A DNA stretch of 8,885 bases from CAILHX01 sp964511385 (GTDB lineage Bacteria; Pseudomonadota; Gammaproteobacteria; Burkholderiales; Methylophilaceae), in NCBI GenBank assembly GCA_964511385.1, contig CAZEFE010000021.1, positions 1-8,885 on the forward strand. Reading direction: 5' to 3'. The position numbers and the translations under genes are program-made. The notes beneath the pieces are model-generated. The model ran no database searches. It saw only the letters and a program-made list of their open reading frames with translations, and had not been told where the DNA came from. Positions 8,834-8,885 of this stretch are shown one piece after another (within the stretch, counting starts at the first letter, position 1; every line of letters begins with the position of its first letter).

Positions 8834-8885
8834 GGCGGTCTCAATTTTGAAGCGCAACAGTTTTCGTTAGTTTAAGGATTTCCTC
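8834..8885 (+). mobile_element. Probable end of an insertion sequence interrupting the array (IS30-like?)
   Basis: This sequence abuts the broken repeat. It includes TTTTGAAGCGCAACAG (about 8845-8860) within a GGCGGTCTC-initiated segment that resembles terminal inverted repeats I associate with IS30-family elements; this is recall, not a search result. It is followed by AAGGA at 8874-8878, placed so that a start codon at or just past the right edge would have a normal ribosome-binding-site spacing. That fits an IS whose transposase gene begins outside the window. The alternative is leader DNA joined to a truncated repeat, which would be unusual because the leader-proximal repeat must be intact for spacer acquisition. 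Confidence 0.4.

Noticed and set aside
8834..8885. Sequence right of the array as the I-F leader
   Set aside because: The adjoining repeat is cut at 11 bp, whereas a functional leader must abut an intact repeat. The sequence also carries an IS-like end. Not fully excluded because only 52 bp are visible.

Overview
This window is almost entirely one very large CRISPR array. From 301 to 8833 a 28-bp repeat alternates with 32- or 33-bp spacers, with almost no drift. By hand I count 140 full repeats (83 before and 57 after a run of 100 Ns), one repeat cut off at 11 bp, and 140 spacers. Read on the minus strand, the repeat contains CTGCC-GGATA-GGCAG followed by CTTAGAAA. That is the Cas6f (Csy4) hairpin plus 8-nt 5' handle typical of subtype I-F. 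Pre-crRNA is therefore read right to left: the leader and newest spacers should lie to the right, and the oldest spacers to the left. No cas gene is present.

Layout: 1-214 holds the C-terminal end of an IS630-family transposase whose last ~20 residues do not look native. 215-300 is a short flank with no clear gene. 301-5264 is the first block of the array. 5265-5396 is one spacer interrupted by 100 Ns. 5397-8822 is the second block. At 8823 a repeat breaks off after 11 bp into 52 bp of foreign sequence that resembles the end of an insertion sequence, perhaps IS30-like. The array therefore appears to be cut from its leader, or from a further stretch of array, at the right edge. Every open reading frame inside the array arises because three frames of the repeat lack stop codons and the unit is 60 bp (20 codons); none is a real gene.

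Organism: subtype I-F, the IS630 relative and the GC-rich spacers fit a gamma- or betaproteobacterium. I cannot name the genus. Points worth a second look are the broken leader-side repeat, the N gap whose flanking pieces join to exactly one duplicated 32-nt spacer, one repeat with mutations at the Cas6f cleavage site, two spacers that fold on themselves through their seed, and uneven clustering of 33-nt spacers along the array.
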